Shown: positions 27,885-40,004 of the stretch, piece by piece
Layout of the letters: every line of letters begins with the position of its first letter
Position numbering within the stretch: the first letter of the stretch is position 1
NCBI RefSeq assembly: GCF_900113035.1
Contig: NZ_FONX01000016.1
Coordinates: forward strand, 53,623-117,622
Direction of reading: 5' to 3'
Length of the DNA: 64,000 nucleotides
From: Paracidovorax wautersii
GTDB lineage: Bacteria; Pseudomonadota; Gammaproteobacteria; Burkholderiales; Burkholderiaceae_C
Position numbers and translations under genes: made by a program
The notes under the pieces: generated by a model
Databases searched by the model: none
What the model was told of the DNA's origin: nothing
Seen by the model: the letters and a program-made list of their open reading frames with translations, nothing else

Positions 27885-28394
27885 ATGACGCATCACCACT
27901 CCCTGCCGGCCCGTCCGTTCCGTCTGGCCGCCATCGCGGGCGCGGCCGCGCTGCTCGCCGCATGCGCCGCCGCCCCCTCCACGACCGAAGGCACGGGCCC
28001 CGCCCGTCCCGCGGGCGGCCACGGCCATGCCGCCTTCATCAGTGGATACGACGCCAACAACGACGGCCGGGCGCACCGCGCCGAATACGACGCGGTGCGC
28101 CAGCAGCGCTACACGGCGGCCGACACCAACCGCGACGGCTGGCTGAGCGAGACCGAATACGTGGCCGAGTTCCAGGGCCGCCTCCAGCAGCAATATGCCG
28201 ACCAGAAGCGCCTGCCCGACGACGCCTATGCCCGCTCCCTGCGGCAGGCGCACGTGCGCTTCGGCATCCTGGACACGAACAAGGACGGCCGCCTGACCCT
28301 GGACGAAGAGCAGGCCATCGCCGACCGGACCTTCCGGAGCGCGGACACCAATGGCGACGGCGTGGTGGACGCGGCCGACGCGAAGAAGCCGTGA
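27885..28394 (+). CDS. EF-hand lipoprotein with four calcium-binding loops
   Basis: This 169-residue protein has a lipoprotein signal peptide (hydrophobic stretch ending LLAAC at residue ~27). Four EF-hand loops follow: DANNDGRAHRAE, DTNRDGWLSETE, DTNKDGRLTLDE and DTNGDGVVDAAD, evenly distributed to the C-terminus. It should be exported, lipid-anchored and bind calcium. AAGGA precedes the ATG at 27885 by eight bases. It lies 72 nt after the receptor gene and may share its iron-controlled transcript. Its function is unknown; surface calcium sensing or receptor-associated roles are guesses. Confidence 0.88.
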   Translation: MTHHHSLPARPFRLAAIAGAAALLAACAAAPSTTEGTGPARPAGGHGHAAFISGYDANNDGRAHRAEYDAVRQQRYTAADTNRDGWLSETEYVAEFQGRLQQQYADQKRLPDDAYARSLRQAHVRFGILDTNKDGRLTLDEEQAIADRTFRSADTNGDGVVDAADAKKP

Positions 28395-28481
28395 GCCCAC
28401 CCGGCTCGCCGCGCCCGGCGCACGGCCGGCTCGATGGCGCACGGGACGTGCGGCGGCCCGATGCGCGGCTTGGGGCCCGCG

Positions 28482-29879
28482 TCAGCCGCGCATCAGCGCT
28501 TCGATCTCGTCGGCGCGCACGGGCACGCCCCGGGTGATCAGCTCGCAGCCGCCGTCGGTGACGATGGCGTCGTCCTCGATGCGGATGCCGATGTGGTGGA
28601 AGGCCTCGGGCACGCCGGGCGCGGGGCGCACGTAGAGGCCGGGCTCGATGGTCAGCACCATGCCCGGGTGCAGGATGCGGCTGGGCCGGTTGGTGATGGC
28701 CTCGCCCGAGAGCGGGTCGCGCCGCTGGCTGGTCTGGCCGATCTCGGTGGGCTCCACGTAGCTGCCGCAGTCGTGCACGTCCATGCCCAGCCAGTGGCCG
28801 GTGCGGTGCATGTAGAACTGGAAATAGGCCCGTTTTTCGATCACGTCCTGCACCGTGCCGACCTTGTTCCCGTCGAGCAGGCCCAGGTCCAGCAGGCCCT
28901 GCGACAGCACGGCCACGGTGGCGTCGTGCGGGTCGTTGAAGCGGGCGCCGGCCCGGGTGGCGGCCACGGCCGCTTCCTGGCTGGCCAGCACCAGGTCGTA
29001 GAGCGCGCGCTGCGGGCCGGTGAAGCGGCCATCGGCCGGGAAGGTGCGGGTGATGTCGCTGGCGTAGCCGTCGAGCTCGCAGCCCGCGTCGATCAGCACC
29101 AGCTCGCCGGCGCGCACCGGGGCGGCGTCGGCGCGGTAGTGCAGCACGCAGGCATTGGCGCCGGCCGCGACGATGGAGTTGTACGCCACGGCCTGCGAGC
29201 CCTGGCGGCGGAATTCGTGCAGCAGCTCGGCGTCGAGGTGGTATTCGCGCACGTCCTCGCCGGCGCGCAGCATGCGGGCGCTGCACTGCATGGCGCGGAT
29301 GTGGGCCTGGGCGCTGATGGCGGCGGCGCGGCGCATCACGTCCTGCTCGTAGGCATCCTTCACCAGCCGCATCTCGTCCAGCAGCGTGCAGAGATCGCCC
29401 TGCTCGGCCGGGCAGAGCGCGCCGAAGCGCACCCGCGCCCGCACCTTGCCGAGCCAGCCTTCCACGCGGGCGGCCAGGCCCTCATGCGTGGCGAAGGGGA
29501 ACCAGACGCGGCTGCGGTTTTCCAGCAGGCGCGGCAGCTGCGATTCCAGCGTGGCCGACGAGTGCGCGGCATCCACGCCCAGGGCGGCGATGGCGGCCTC
29601 GGGGCCCAGGCGGTAGCCGTCCCAGATCTCGCGCTCCAGATCCTTGGGCTGGCAGAACAGCGTGCTGGTGCCGTCCGCGGCCAGCACCAGGCAGGCGCCG
29701 GGCTCGGTGAAGCCGGTCAAGTAATAGAAGTAACTGTCGTGTCGGTAGAGGAAGTCGCTGTCGCGGTTGCGCGCGCTTTCCTTGGCCGTGGGGACGATGG
29801 CGATGCCGCCTTCGCCCAGCTGCGAGGCGAGGCGGGCGCGGCGCTGGGCGTAGAGCGCGGTGTTCGGCAGGGGGGTCAT
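28482..29879 (-). CDS. pepP: Xaa-Pro aminopeptidase
   Basis: This 465-residue metallopeptidase of the M24B family removes N-terminal residues ahead of proline. The dinuclear metal ligands are visible: two aspartates in the IDAGCELDGYASDITRTFP region (Asp-x10-Asp), His in GHWLGMDVHD, and glutamates in LTIEPGLY and RIEDD. The N-terminal creatinase-like domain is intact. It is slightly longer than E. coli PepP (441). It lies downstream of the murU-like gene on the same strand with a 111-nt gap. Confidence 0.94.
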   Translation of the reverse strand: MTPLPNTALYAQRRARLASQLGEGGIAIVPTAKESARNRDSDFLYRHDSYFYYLTGFTEPGACLVLAADGTSTLFCQPKDLEREIWDGYRLGPEAAIAALGVDAAHSSATLESQLPRLLENRSRVWFPFATHEGLAARVEGWLGKVRARVRFGALCPAEQGDLCTLLDEMRLVKDAYEQDVMRRAAAISAQAHIRAMQCSARMLRAGEDVREYHLDAELLHEFRRQGSQAVAYNSIVAAGANACVLHYRADAAPVRAGELVLIDAGCELDGYASDITRTFPADGRFTGPQRALYDLVLASQEAAVAATRAGARFNDPHDATVAVLSQGLLDLGLLDGNKVGTVQDVIEKRAYFQFYMHRTGHWLGMDVHDCGSYVEPTEIGQTSQRRDPLSGEAITNRPSRILHPGMVLTIEPGLYVRPAPGVPEAFHHIGIRIEDDAIVTDGGCELITRGVPVRADEIEALMRG

Positions 29880-29990
29880 CCGCGCATTTTGGATCGAACG
29901 AAAGGCCCGCCTGGCGCCGCGGCGGCCACTTTACATTTCGCTGCAATCGCGGGCGATGGATCTGCCCGCGCCCGCCCCCCGCGCAGGCCT

Positions 29991-30788
29991 TCAGCGATTG
30001 AGCTCGGCCAGCCGCTCGGGCGTGCCCACGTCGGTCCAGCGGCCGGTGTAGAGCGCGCCGGTGACGCGGCCCGCATCCATGGCGCGGCGCAGCAGGGGCG
30101 CGAGCGGCGCGGGCTGGCCCTGCGGGTTGCCGGGCGCGATGTCGCACCAGGGCGCGGCGAAGAGTTCGGCGCGCAGCAGGGCGATGGTGCTGTAGGTGTG
30201 GCGCGGGCCGGGGTGATCTGCCGGCAGGTTGAGCAGGCGGCCGTCGGGCGCTAGGCCGAAGTCGCCGCGCGGGTGGTGCGCCGGGTTGGGCACCAGCCAC
30301 AGGTGGGCCAGCGCGTCGCTGGCGGCGAAGCGGGCCGCGGCCTCGGGCGCGAAGACGAAGTCGGGCGCGAACACGTCGCCCGCCGCCAGCCAGAACACCG
30401 GCCCCAGCTGCGGCAGCGCGCGGGCGATGCCGCCGGCGGTCTCCAGTGCGCCGCCGAAGTCGCGGCCTTCGTGGGAGTATGAAATCGATAGCGCACTGCG
30501 CCCATCGGATGCGGGCTGCAGCCCGAATTCGCTGCCGAAGGCATCGCCGATCTGCCCGCCCAGCCAGGCGGTGTTGATGACCGCGCGCGGCACGCCGGCC
30601 GCCGCCAGGGCGCGCAGATGCCATTCCAGCAGCGGCCGGCCCTGCACGGCCAGCAGCGGCTTGGGCGTGGCATCGGTCAGCGGGCGCATGCGCTCGCCGC
30701 GGCCGGCGGCCAGCAGCATGGCGGAGGGCTGCGCGGGCAGCGGACGGGTCGGGGCGGCGTGATCGGCGGGGATGGGCAGGTCGGACAT
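29991..30788 (-). CDS. murU: N-acetylmuramate-1-phosphate uridylyltransferase-like nucleotidyltransferase
   Basis: This 265-residue protein is of the NDP-sugar pyrophosphorylase fold, with LAAGRGERMRPLTDATPKPLL (residues ~24-44) as the nucleotide-binding signature and a C-terminal GRWTDVGTPERLAELN. The pattern closely follows MurU of Pseudomonas, which makes UDP-MurNAc in the peptidoglycan-recycling route that bypasses de novo synthesis; this is recalled, not searched. The ATG at 30788 is preferred over an upstream frame that lacks conservation. The companion kinase AmgK is not in the window. Confidence 0.82.
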   Translation of the reverse strand: MSDLPIPADHAAPTRPLPAQPSAMLLAAGRGERMRPLTDATPKPLLAVQGRPLLEWHLRALAAAGVPRAVINTAWLGGQIGDAFGSEFGLQPASDGRSALSISYSHEGRDFGGALETAGGIARALPQLGPVFWLAAGDVFAPDFVFAPEAAARFAASDALAHLWLVPNPAHHPRGDFGLAPDGRLLNLPADHPGPRHTYSTIALLRAELFAAPWCDIAPGNPQGQPAPLAPLLRRAMDAGRVTGALYTGRWTDVGTPERLAELNR

Positions 30789-30913
30789 GCGCCGCACTGT
30801 AGTGCAGGGCGAGGCCCTTGCGGGCCTGCCGGCGGCGGCCCGCCCGGGCAGGGGGCGAAGGGCGCCGGTAAAATGCGCGGTTTCCTCCCACAGCCCTTCC
30901 GGAGCCGCCCTCG

Positions 30914-34103
<3,190 letters not shown>

Positions 34104-34118
34104 GCCGGCCACCAGCCC

Positions 34119-34152
34119 GCGCTGCATCCCGGCCTCTGCCGGGATGCAGCGC
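34119..34152 (+). other. 15-bp perfect hairpin downstream of gap
   Basis: A perfect stem between 34119-34133 and 34138-34152 with loop CTCT begins 15 nt after the gap stop. It lacks a T run of its own and precedes the terminator hairpin. It may protect the 3' end of the tkt-gap message, but this is inferred from structure only. Confidence 0.7.
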
Positions 34153-34166
34153 AGCGCCATGCAGAA

Positions 34167-34200
34167 AAGCCCGAGGCCGTCACGGCCCCGGGCTTTTTTT
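34167..34200 (+). terminator. Rho-independent terminator of tkt-gap
   Basis: AAGCCCG and CGGGCTT arms with an inner GGCCGT/CGGCC pairing form a stem directly followed by seven T residues (34194-34200), 65 nt after the gap stop. Confidence 0.9.
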
Positions 34201-34321
34201 CTTGGCACCGGCGCTGAGGGTGGCGCTGCGCCACCGCAAACCCGTATCAGGGCTTGAAGCTTTTAAGGCCTTCAGCCCGCGCCCCAGCTGCGCAGGCAAC
34301 TATGAAAACAGGAGCAATTCC

Positions 34322-35290
34322 TCAGTCGATGCGCACGCCGGCCGCCTTCACCAGCGCGCCCGCAGCCACGTCGTCGGCCCGCAGCAGCGCCTGGAAATCG
34401 GCAGCGGGCAGGGTGCCGGCCTCGACGCCCACGCGCGCCAGCCGCTCCTGCACCACCGGGTCGGCGAGCACCTTGCGCACGGCGGCGTTGAGGCGCTCCA
34501 CCTCGGCCGCAGGGGTGCCGGCCGGTGCCAGCAGCCCCAGCCAGGAATCGAAGGCATAGCCCGGCAGGCCGGACTCGGCCACCGTGGGCAGCTCGGGCAG
34601 GAAGCGCGAGCGCGCCGTGCCGGAATAGGCCAGCAGCCGGACGCGCGGATCGTTGCGGAAGGCGATCATGCCGATGGTGGCGCCGGTGACCACCTGCACG
34701 CGGCCGGCCAGCAGCTCGGTCGTGGCGTCGCCCGTGGACTTGAACGGAATGTGCTGCAGCTGGATGCCCGCGCGCGCCGCCAGCGAGGCCGTCGCCAGGT
34801 GCGACGCGCTGCCGTTGCCCGCCGACGCGTAGTTGAGCACGCCGGGCTGCGCCTTCGCCTTGGCGATCAGGTCCGCGATGGAGGTGATGCCCGAGGACGC
34901 GGGCACGCCCACGACGTAGCCCGTGCGGCCCAGGAACGACACGCCGACGAAGTCCTTGAGCGGGTCGTAGGGCAGCTTGGCATAGAGGTGGCTCGCCAGG
35001 TGGTGGCTCGCGGCGGCGAGCACCAGGGTGTTGCCGTCGGGCGCGGCCTTGGCGACCTGCGCCGTGCCCAGCGTGCCGCCCGCGCCGGCGCGGTTGTCCA
35101 CCACGACGGTGGCGCCCAGCGCCTGGCCCAGCTCGTTGCTGAAGGTGCGGGCCACCGTGTCCTGCGTGGCGCCGGGGCCGAAGGGCACGACGATGCGGAT
35201 CACGCGTTCGGCCTGCGCGGCGCCGGCCAGGCCCAGCCACAGGCATGCGGCCAGCAGGTGGCGGCGTCGGGAAGATGCGATGGGCAACAT
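34322..35290 (-). CDS. Bug/TctC-family periplasmic solute-binding receptor
   Basis: This 322-residue receptor has a signal peptide ending near AQA (residue ~27), then RIVVPFGPGATQDTVA, VDNRAGAGGTLG and YASAGNGSASH. It is translated 4 nt after the M20 hydrolase and so is co-transcribed with it. The natural ligand is perhaps an N-acyl or amide-linked amino acid that the hydrolase cleaves after entry. This is an inference from gene order; no permease genes are adjacent. Confidence 0.92.
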   Translation of the reverse strand: MLPIASSRRRHLLAACLWLGLAGAAQAERVIRIVVPFGPGATQDTVARTFSNELGQALGATVVVDNRAGAGGTLGTAQVAKAAPDGNTLVLAAASHHLASHLYAKLPYDPLKDFVGVSFLGRTGYVVGVPASSGITSIADLIAKAKAQPGVLNYASAGNGSASHLATASLAARAGIQLQHIPFKSTGDATTELLAGRVQVVTGATIGMIAFRNDPRVRLLAYSGTARSRFLPELPTVAESGLPGYAFDSWLGLLAPAGTPAAEVERLNAAVRKVLADPVVQERLARVGVEAGTLPAADFQALLRADDVAAGALVKAAGVRID

Positions 35291-35294
35291 GGGC

Positions 35295-36500
35295 TCAGGT
35301 CCTGTCGGGGTGAAGCCACCGCTCGGCCAGCCGCACGAAGTAGCTGGCGCCGGTGGCGAGGATGTCGTCGTTGAAGTCGTACGACCGGTTGTGGATCAGG
35401 CACGGGCCGCTACCGTGGCCGGGCAGGCGGTGGTCGCCCGGCCCGTTGCCGATGAAGGCGTAGCAGCCGGGCCGCGCCTGCAGCATGTGGGCGAAGTCCT
35501 CGGCGCTGAGCACGGCGGGGAACTGCTCGTCCACCCGGTCGTCGCCCGCGATCTCGCGCATGGCCTCGGCGGCGAAGCGGGCCTCGGCCGCGTGGTTCAC
35601 CACGGGGGGCGATGCGCGGCGGAACTGCACGCCGGCCGTGCAGCCGTGGGCCTGGGCGGTGTGCTCGGCCAGGGTGCGCAGCGCGGCCTCGATGGCGTCG
35701 AGCGCGGCCACCGAGAAGGTGCGCACCGTGCCGCCCACCCAGGCCGTGTCGGGGATGACGTTGGGCGCGTCCGAGCCCTGGATCTGCGTGACCGCCAGCA
35801 GGGCGCGCTCGCGCGAATCCACATGCCGCGACACCAGCGCCTGCAGCTGCTGCGCCAGGTTGATGGTGGCCGCCACCGGGTCGATGCCGGTGTGCGGCAG
35901 CGAGGCGTGCGTGCCGCGTCCGGTGAGGGTGATGCGGAAGGTGTTGCTCGACGCCATCAGCGCGCCGTGGTTGAGCGCGAAGGCGCCCACGTGCTCCAGC
36001 GCGAAGTTGTGCAGGCCGAAGACCGCATCGCACGGGAAGCGCTCGAACAGCCCCTCGTCGATCATCCTGCGGGCCCCGGCCTTGCCCATCTCCTCGGCCG
36101 GCTGGAAGATCAGATGCACGGTGCCCGCGAAGTCCCGCGTTCGCGCCAGGTGCCAGGCGGCGGCCAGCAGCATGGTGGTGTGGCCGTCGTGCCCGCAGGC
36201 ATGCATGCGGCCCGCGTGCTGCGAGCGATGGGCGAAGTGGTTCTCTTCCTCCAGCGGCAGCGCATCCATGTCGGCACGCAGGCCGATGGTGCGCGAGCCG
36301 GGCTGGCTGCCGCGGATGACGCCGACCACGCCCGTGCCGGCGATGCCCGTGTGCACCTCGATGCCCCAGTCCCGCAGGCGATCGGCCACCAGGGCGCTGG
36401 TGCGGTGTTCTTCGAAACCCAGCTCAGGGTGGGCATGCAGGTCGCGCCGCAGGGCCACGAAGGGGGCCATGTCGGCGAAGCTTTCGATCAATCGTGGCAA
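35295..36500 (-). CDS. M20-family amidohydrolase (hippurate hydrolase type)
   Basis: This ~401-residue zinc peptidase or amidohydrolase has RRDLHAHPELGFEEH at the N-terminus, LRADMDALP, the metal-site MHACGHDGHT, and a dimerisation domain in the middle third. It hydrolyses N-acyl amino acids such as hippurate or similar amides. I favour a TTG start at 36500, ten bases after GGAG, because it restores the usual length before the RRDLHAHPE motif. The next ATG is at 36470 and upstream frames are unlikely. It is first in a two-gene operon with a Bug receptor. Confidence 0.88.
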   Translation of the reverse strand: MPRLIESFADMAPFVALRRDLHAHPELGFEEHRTSALVADRLRDWGIEVHTGIAGTGVVGVIRGSQPGSRTIGLRADMDALPLEEENHFAHRSQHAGRMHACGHDGHTTMLLAAAWHLARTRDFAGTVHLIFQPAEEMGKAGARRMIDEGLFERFPCDAVFGLHNFALEHVGAFALNHGALMASSNTFRITLTGRGTHASLPHTGIDPVAATINLAQQLQALVSRHVDSRERALLAVTQIQGSDAPNVIPDTAWVGGTVRTFSVAALDAIEAALRTLAEHTAQAHGCTAGVQFRRASPPVVNHAAEARFAAEAMREIAGDDRVDEQFPAVLSAEDFAHMLQARPGCYAFIGNGPGDHRLPGHGSGPCLIHNRSYDFNDDILATGASYFVRLAERWLHPDRT

Positions 36501-36697
36501 GGGGCGGTGACTCCGGCAGCGCCGCCCGCAGCGGCATCGGATGCTCCCGCTCCCGCCGGCGGCGAAAGGCGCATTCTGGGGAGCCAACCCGCCACGGCCA
36601 AACGCGGAAAACGCATAAGCAACCGCGTTCTCCGATCCCCCTGCGCTGCGCCGATCACCTACGCGCGTGCGCGCGCCAGCCGGAGATACTCCCGCCC

Positions 36698-37240
36698 ATG
36701 ACCGCACACGACGACATCCTCCACTTCTGGTTCGAGCAATCCACGCCCGCCCAATGGTTCAAAAAGGACGACGCCTTCGACGCCGCCATCCGCGAACGCT
36801 TCGGCGCGCTGCATGCCCGCGCAGCGCAGGGCGAACTCTGGGACTGGCGCCATGACGCCGCCGGCCGGCTGGCCGAGGTGATCGTGCTGGACCAGTTCTC
36901 GCGCAATCTGCTGCGCGGCCGGCCCGAGGCCTTCGCGCAGGACGGCATGGCCCTGGTGCTGGCGCAGGAGGCCGTCGCCCGGGGGCTGGACGCGCAGCTC
37001 GCGCCCGAGCGCCGCGCCTTTCTCTACATGCCCTTCATGCACAGCGAATCGGCGCGCATGCAGGAGGAATCGGTGCGGCTCTTCACCGCCCTGGGCCAGG
37101 CCAACAACCTGGACTACGCCCACCAGCACCAGGCGATCGTGCAGCGCTTCGGCCGCTTTCCGCACCGCAACGCCACGCTGGGCCGGGCGACGACGGACGA
37201 AGAAGCCGCCTTCCTGCAGCAGCCGGGCAGTTCGTTCTAG
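36698..37240 (+). CDS. DUF924-family protein
   Basis: This 180-residue cytoplasmic helical protein matches the DUF924 family (ILHFWF at the N-terminus, VIVLDQFSRNL, FLYMPFMHSE, FGRFPHRNA). The family is widespread, resembles TPR-like helical repeats and has no established function. The ATG at 36698 is preceded by GGAG at 12 bases. It is divergent from the M20 hydrolase gene. Nothing in the sequence suggests a particular partner. Confidence 0.9.
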   Translation: MTAHDDILHFWFEQSTPAQWFKKDDAFDAAIRERFGALHARAAQGELWDWRHDAAGRLAEVIVLDQFSRNLLRGRPEAFAQDGMALVLAQEAVARGLDAQLAPERRAFLYMPFMHSESARMQEESVRLFTALGQANNLDYAHQHQAIVQRFGRFPHRNATLGRATTDEEAAFLQQPGSSF

Positions 37241-37376
37241 CCGACCAATCCGCAAGGCCAGGAATAAGCATCAAAATCACCTTCTGCCCTTTATCCACAA
37301 GGGCTGATAGCTACATTTAACATAGCAATTGGCAAGACAGGCCGCAAGGTCTTGCCCAGCGGATTCCCTCAAAACA

Positions 37377-37392
37377 CTGTAAATTATCACAG
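37377..37392. promoter_or_regulatory. LexA (SOS) box overlapping the start of the radical-SAM repair gene
   Basis: CTGT-aaattatc-ACAG matches the CTGT-N8-ACAG LexA consensus, and flanking CA/TG extend the symmetry (37375-37394). Within it, TGTAAATT can serve as an extended -10. The right half-site overlaps the GTG start codon at 37392, so repression would block transcription start directly. Confidence 0.7.
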
Positions 37393-38705
37393 TGCTCACG
37401 GAATCCAAACTCGCCATCCTCGCCGACGCCGCCAAGTACGACGCCTCCTGCGCGTCCAGCGGCACGTCGGCGCGCAATTCGGTGGGCGGGCGCGGCATCG
37501 GCTCCAACGAGGGCATGGGCATCTGCCACAGCTACGCGCCGGACGGGCGCTGCATCTCGCTGCTCAAGATCCTGCTCACCAACTACTGCCAGTACGACTG
37601 CCTCTACTGCGTGAACCGCGTCAGCAGCAACGTGCCGCGGGCGCGCTTCGCGGTGCAGGAGGTGGTGGATCTCACGCTCGACTTCTATCGCCGCAACTGC
37701 ATCGAGGGGCTGTTCCTCTCCAGCGGCATCATCCAGAGCCCGGACTACACCATGGAGCGCGTGGTGGAGGTGGCCCGCGTCCTGCGCGAGGAGCACGACT
37801 TCCGCGGCTACATCCACCTCAAGACCATTCCCGACGCGTCGCCCGAGCTGCTGCAGCGCGCCGGCCGCTATGCCGACCGGCTCAGCATCAACATCGAACT
37901 GCCCACCGAACAGGGCCTCGCGGCCCTGGCGCCCGAGAAGGACGGCGCCGCCATCCAGCGCTCCATGGGCCGGCTGGCGCTGCACATCGACGACGCCCGC
38001 CAGCAGGCCCGCGACCAGCGGGGGCGCCCGGGCAGCCCGCAGATCGTCTCGCTGCCCGGCCGCACGCGCCGCGCCGAGGCCCCGCGCTTCGCGCCCGGCG
38101 GGCAGAGCACGCAGATGATCGTGGGCGCCGACGCGGCCGACGACCGCACCATCCTCGCCACCAGCGCCCGGCTCTACGGCGGCTACGGGCTGCGGCGGGT
38201 GTATTACTCGGCGTTCAGCCCGATTCCCGACGCCTCGCGCGCCCTGCCGCTGGCCGCGCCGCCGCTGGTGCGCGAACACCGGCTCTACCAGGCTGACTGG
38301 CTGATGCGCTTCTACGGCTTCACGCACGACGAGATCGTGCCGCCGGCCGCCTCCCTGGGCGACAGCGAAGCGCGCAGCAGCGGCATGCTGTCGCTGGAGA
38401 TGGACCCCAAGCTCGCCTGGGCCGTGGCCCATCCCGAATGCTTTCCGGTGGACCTGAACACCGCCCCGCGCGAACGCCTGCTGCGCGTGCCCGGCCTGGG
38501 CGTGCGCACGGTCGAAAAACTGCTGGCCGCCCGCCGCGTGCGCCGGCTGCGCCATGCCGACCTGGGCCGGCTGCACCTGCCGCTGGCCAAGGTGCTGCCC
38601 TTCGTCGCCGTGACCGACCACCTCCCGCACGACCGGCTGCGCGCGCCCGCGCGCCTGCGGGCCCAGCTGGCGCCCGCGCCGGTGCAGGCATCGCTCTTCG
38701 CCTGA
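37392..38705 (+). CDS. Radical-SAM putative DNA modification/repair protein
   Basis: This 437-residue protein has the 4Fe-4S radical-SAM motif CQYDCLYC (C66, C70, C73) and a preceding conserved SCASSG/ICHS region. The C-terminal helix-hairpin-helix (LNTAPRERLLRVPGLG) should bind DNA. It matches the family annotated as putative DNA modification/repair radical SAM protein, always paired with the gene that follows. The GTG start at 37392 gives the expected N-terminus ending in KLAILADAAKYD. A LexA box overlaps it, which supports a DNA-damage role. The chemistry is unknown. Confidence 0.92.
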   Translation: MLTESKLAILADAAKYDASCASSGTSARNSVGGRGIGSNEGMGICHSYAPDGRCISLLKILLTNYCQYDCLYCVNRVSSNVPRARFAVQEVVDLTLDFYRRNCIEGLFLSSGIIQSPDYTMERVVEVARVLREEHDFRGYIHLKTIPDASPELLQRAGRYADRLSINIELPTEQGLAALAPEKDGAAIQRSMGRLALHIDDARQQARDQRGRPGSPQIVSLPGRTRRAEAPRFAPGGQSTQMIVGADAADDRTILATSARLYGGYGLRRVYYSAFSPIPDASRALPLAAPPLVREHRLYQADWLMRFYGFTHDEIVPPAASLGDSEARSSGMLSLEMDPKLAWAVAHPECFPVDLNTAPRERLLRVPGLGVRTVEKLLAARRVRRLRHADLGRLHLPLAKVLPFVAVTDHLPHDRLRAPARLRAQLAPAPVQASLFA

Positions 38706-38723
38706 AGGCCGAGGCCCGCCGCC

Positions 38724-39584
38724 ATGCAGCGCAGCATCACCCTGAGCCACGCGGCCGACTGGCCGGGCTTTCGCCAGGCCGCCCGCGCCTGCCTGCAGGC
38801 CGGCCTGCCGCCCGAGGCCGTGCATTGGCAGGTGGCAGGCGATGCCGAAAGCGATCTGTTCGCGGCCGAGCCGCTGCCCACGGAAGCAGCGCCGGCCGAC
38901 GCCGCCAGCGATGCCAACGAGGGACAGCCCCAGCCCCCCACAGCCCGCGTGCCCCGCGCCTTCCTGGCGCTGGCCGAGCACGCGGCCCTGCACAGCGACC
39001 CGGAGCGCCACGCGCTGCTCTACCGCGCCCTGTGGCGCCTCGCGCGCGAGCCGGCGCTGCGCCACGATGCGCTCGACCCCGACCTGGCGCGCCTGCAGCG
39101 CCTGGCGGCCGCCGTGCGGCGCGACATGCACAAGATGCGCGCCTTCGTGCGCTTTCGCGCCGTGGACGACGGCCAGGCCCAGCCGCTGCACGTGGCCTGG
39201 TTCGAGCCCGACCACCACATCGCCCGGGCCAATGCCGCGTTCTTCGTGCAGCGCTTCACGCAGATGCGCTGGGCCATCCTCACGCCCGAATGCAGCCTGC
39301 GCTGGGACGCGGGCGCGCTGCAGACCGGGCCCGGCGCCACGCGCGCCGAAGCGCCGCCGCCCGATGCGGGCGAGGCGCTCTGGCTCACCTATTACCGGCA
39401 CACCTTCAACCCGGCGCGCCTGAAGCTGGACATGATGCGGCGCGAGATGCCCACGCGCTACTGGAAGAACCTGCCCGAGGCGGCGCTCATCGACGGGCTG
39501 GCGCGCGATGCGCACGAGCGCAGCGCACGCATGGTGGCGGCCGGCGGCACGGTGCCGCAGCGACGCATCACCGCCACCCGGTAG
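38724..39584 (+). CDS. TIGR03915-type putative DNA metabolism protein, without uracil-glycosylase domain
   Basis: This 286-residue protein corresponds to the partner family of the radical-SAM gene upstream (18-nt gap). Conserved features are the HKMRAFVRFR segment, WFEPDHHI, FFVQRF and a C-terminal PTRYWKNLPEA. In many bacteria this domain is fused to a uracil-DNA glycosylase domain. Here the chain ends about 35 residues after the YWKNLPEA motif, so the glycosylase part is absent and is not encoded next door. It probably handles damaged DNA with its partner. Family assignment is from memory. Confidence 0.85.
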   Translation: MQRSITLSHAADWPGFRQAARACLQAGLPPEAVHWQVAGDAESDLFAAEPLPTEAAPADAASDANEGQPQPPTARVPRAFLALAEHAALHSDPERHALLYRALWRLAREPALRHDALDPDLARLQRLAAAVRRDMHKMRAFVRFRAVDDGQAQPLHVAWFEPDHHIARANAAFFVQRFTQMRWAILTPECSLRWDAGALQTGPGATRAEAPPPDAGEALWLTYYRHTFNPARLKLDMMRREMPTRYWKNLPEAALIDGLARDAHERSARMVAAGGTVPQRRITATR

Positions 39585-39596
39585 GCACTACTCCGA

Positions 39597-39953
39597 TCAG
39601 GCCAGGCCGCTTTCGGCCGTGCGGATGGTCTCGCGGCCGGCGCGGTCGCGCAGGCGGCCCTGGTCGGTGTCGAGCGCGCGGACCAGCTTGTCGATGGCGG
39701 CGGTGAAGGCCTCAGGCACCTTGGCCGCATCGGCGTTCACGGCCACGGGCGGGCGGCCGGCGACGCGCGCCTCGACGTTGCAGCGCTTGTCGGCGCCGTT
39801 CGAGCGGCCGCCGTCCAGATCGGAGAAATGCACCTCGACCCGCGTCAGATGGTCGCGGAACCGGGCCAGCCGGCTGATGGTTTCCGCCTCGATCCAGCGG
39901 TTCATGGCCTCGCTGCCCTCGATGTGATCGTCGGTCTGTACTTGTACTTGCAT
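39597..39953 (-). CDS. HPF/RaiA-family ribosome-associated protein
   Basis: This 118-residue protein has a single HPF/RaiA-like domain (VEVHFSDLDGGRSNG, CNVEARVAGRPPVAVNADA). Relatives bind the 30S subunit and hibernate ribosomes under stress. It lacks the C-terminal dimerisation extension of long HPF. The ATG at 39953 has a perfect AAGGAG site six bases upstream. It lies downstream of the CHASE2 gene on the same strand and is convergent with the DNA-repair pair. A stand-alone stress protein is a reasonable reading. Confidence 0.85.
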   Translation of the reverse strand: MQVQVQTDDHIEGSEAMNRWIEAETISRLARFRDHLTRVEVHFSDLDGGRSNGADKRCNVEARVAGRPPVAVNADAAKVPEAFTAAIDKLVRALDTDQGRLRDRAGRETIRTAESGLA

Positions 39954-40004
39954 GGCGGACTCCTTGTGGTTGGCACCTTCAGTGTGGGGCTGCCGCGCCA
40001 CGCT

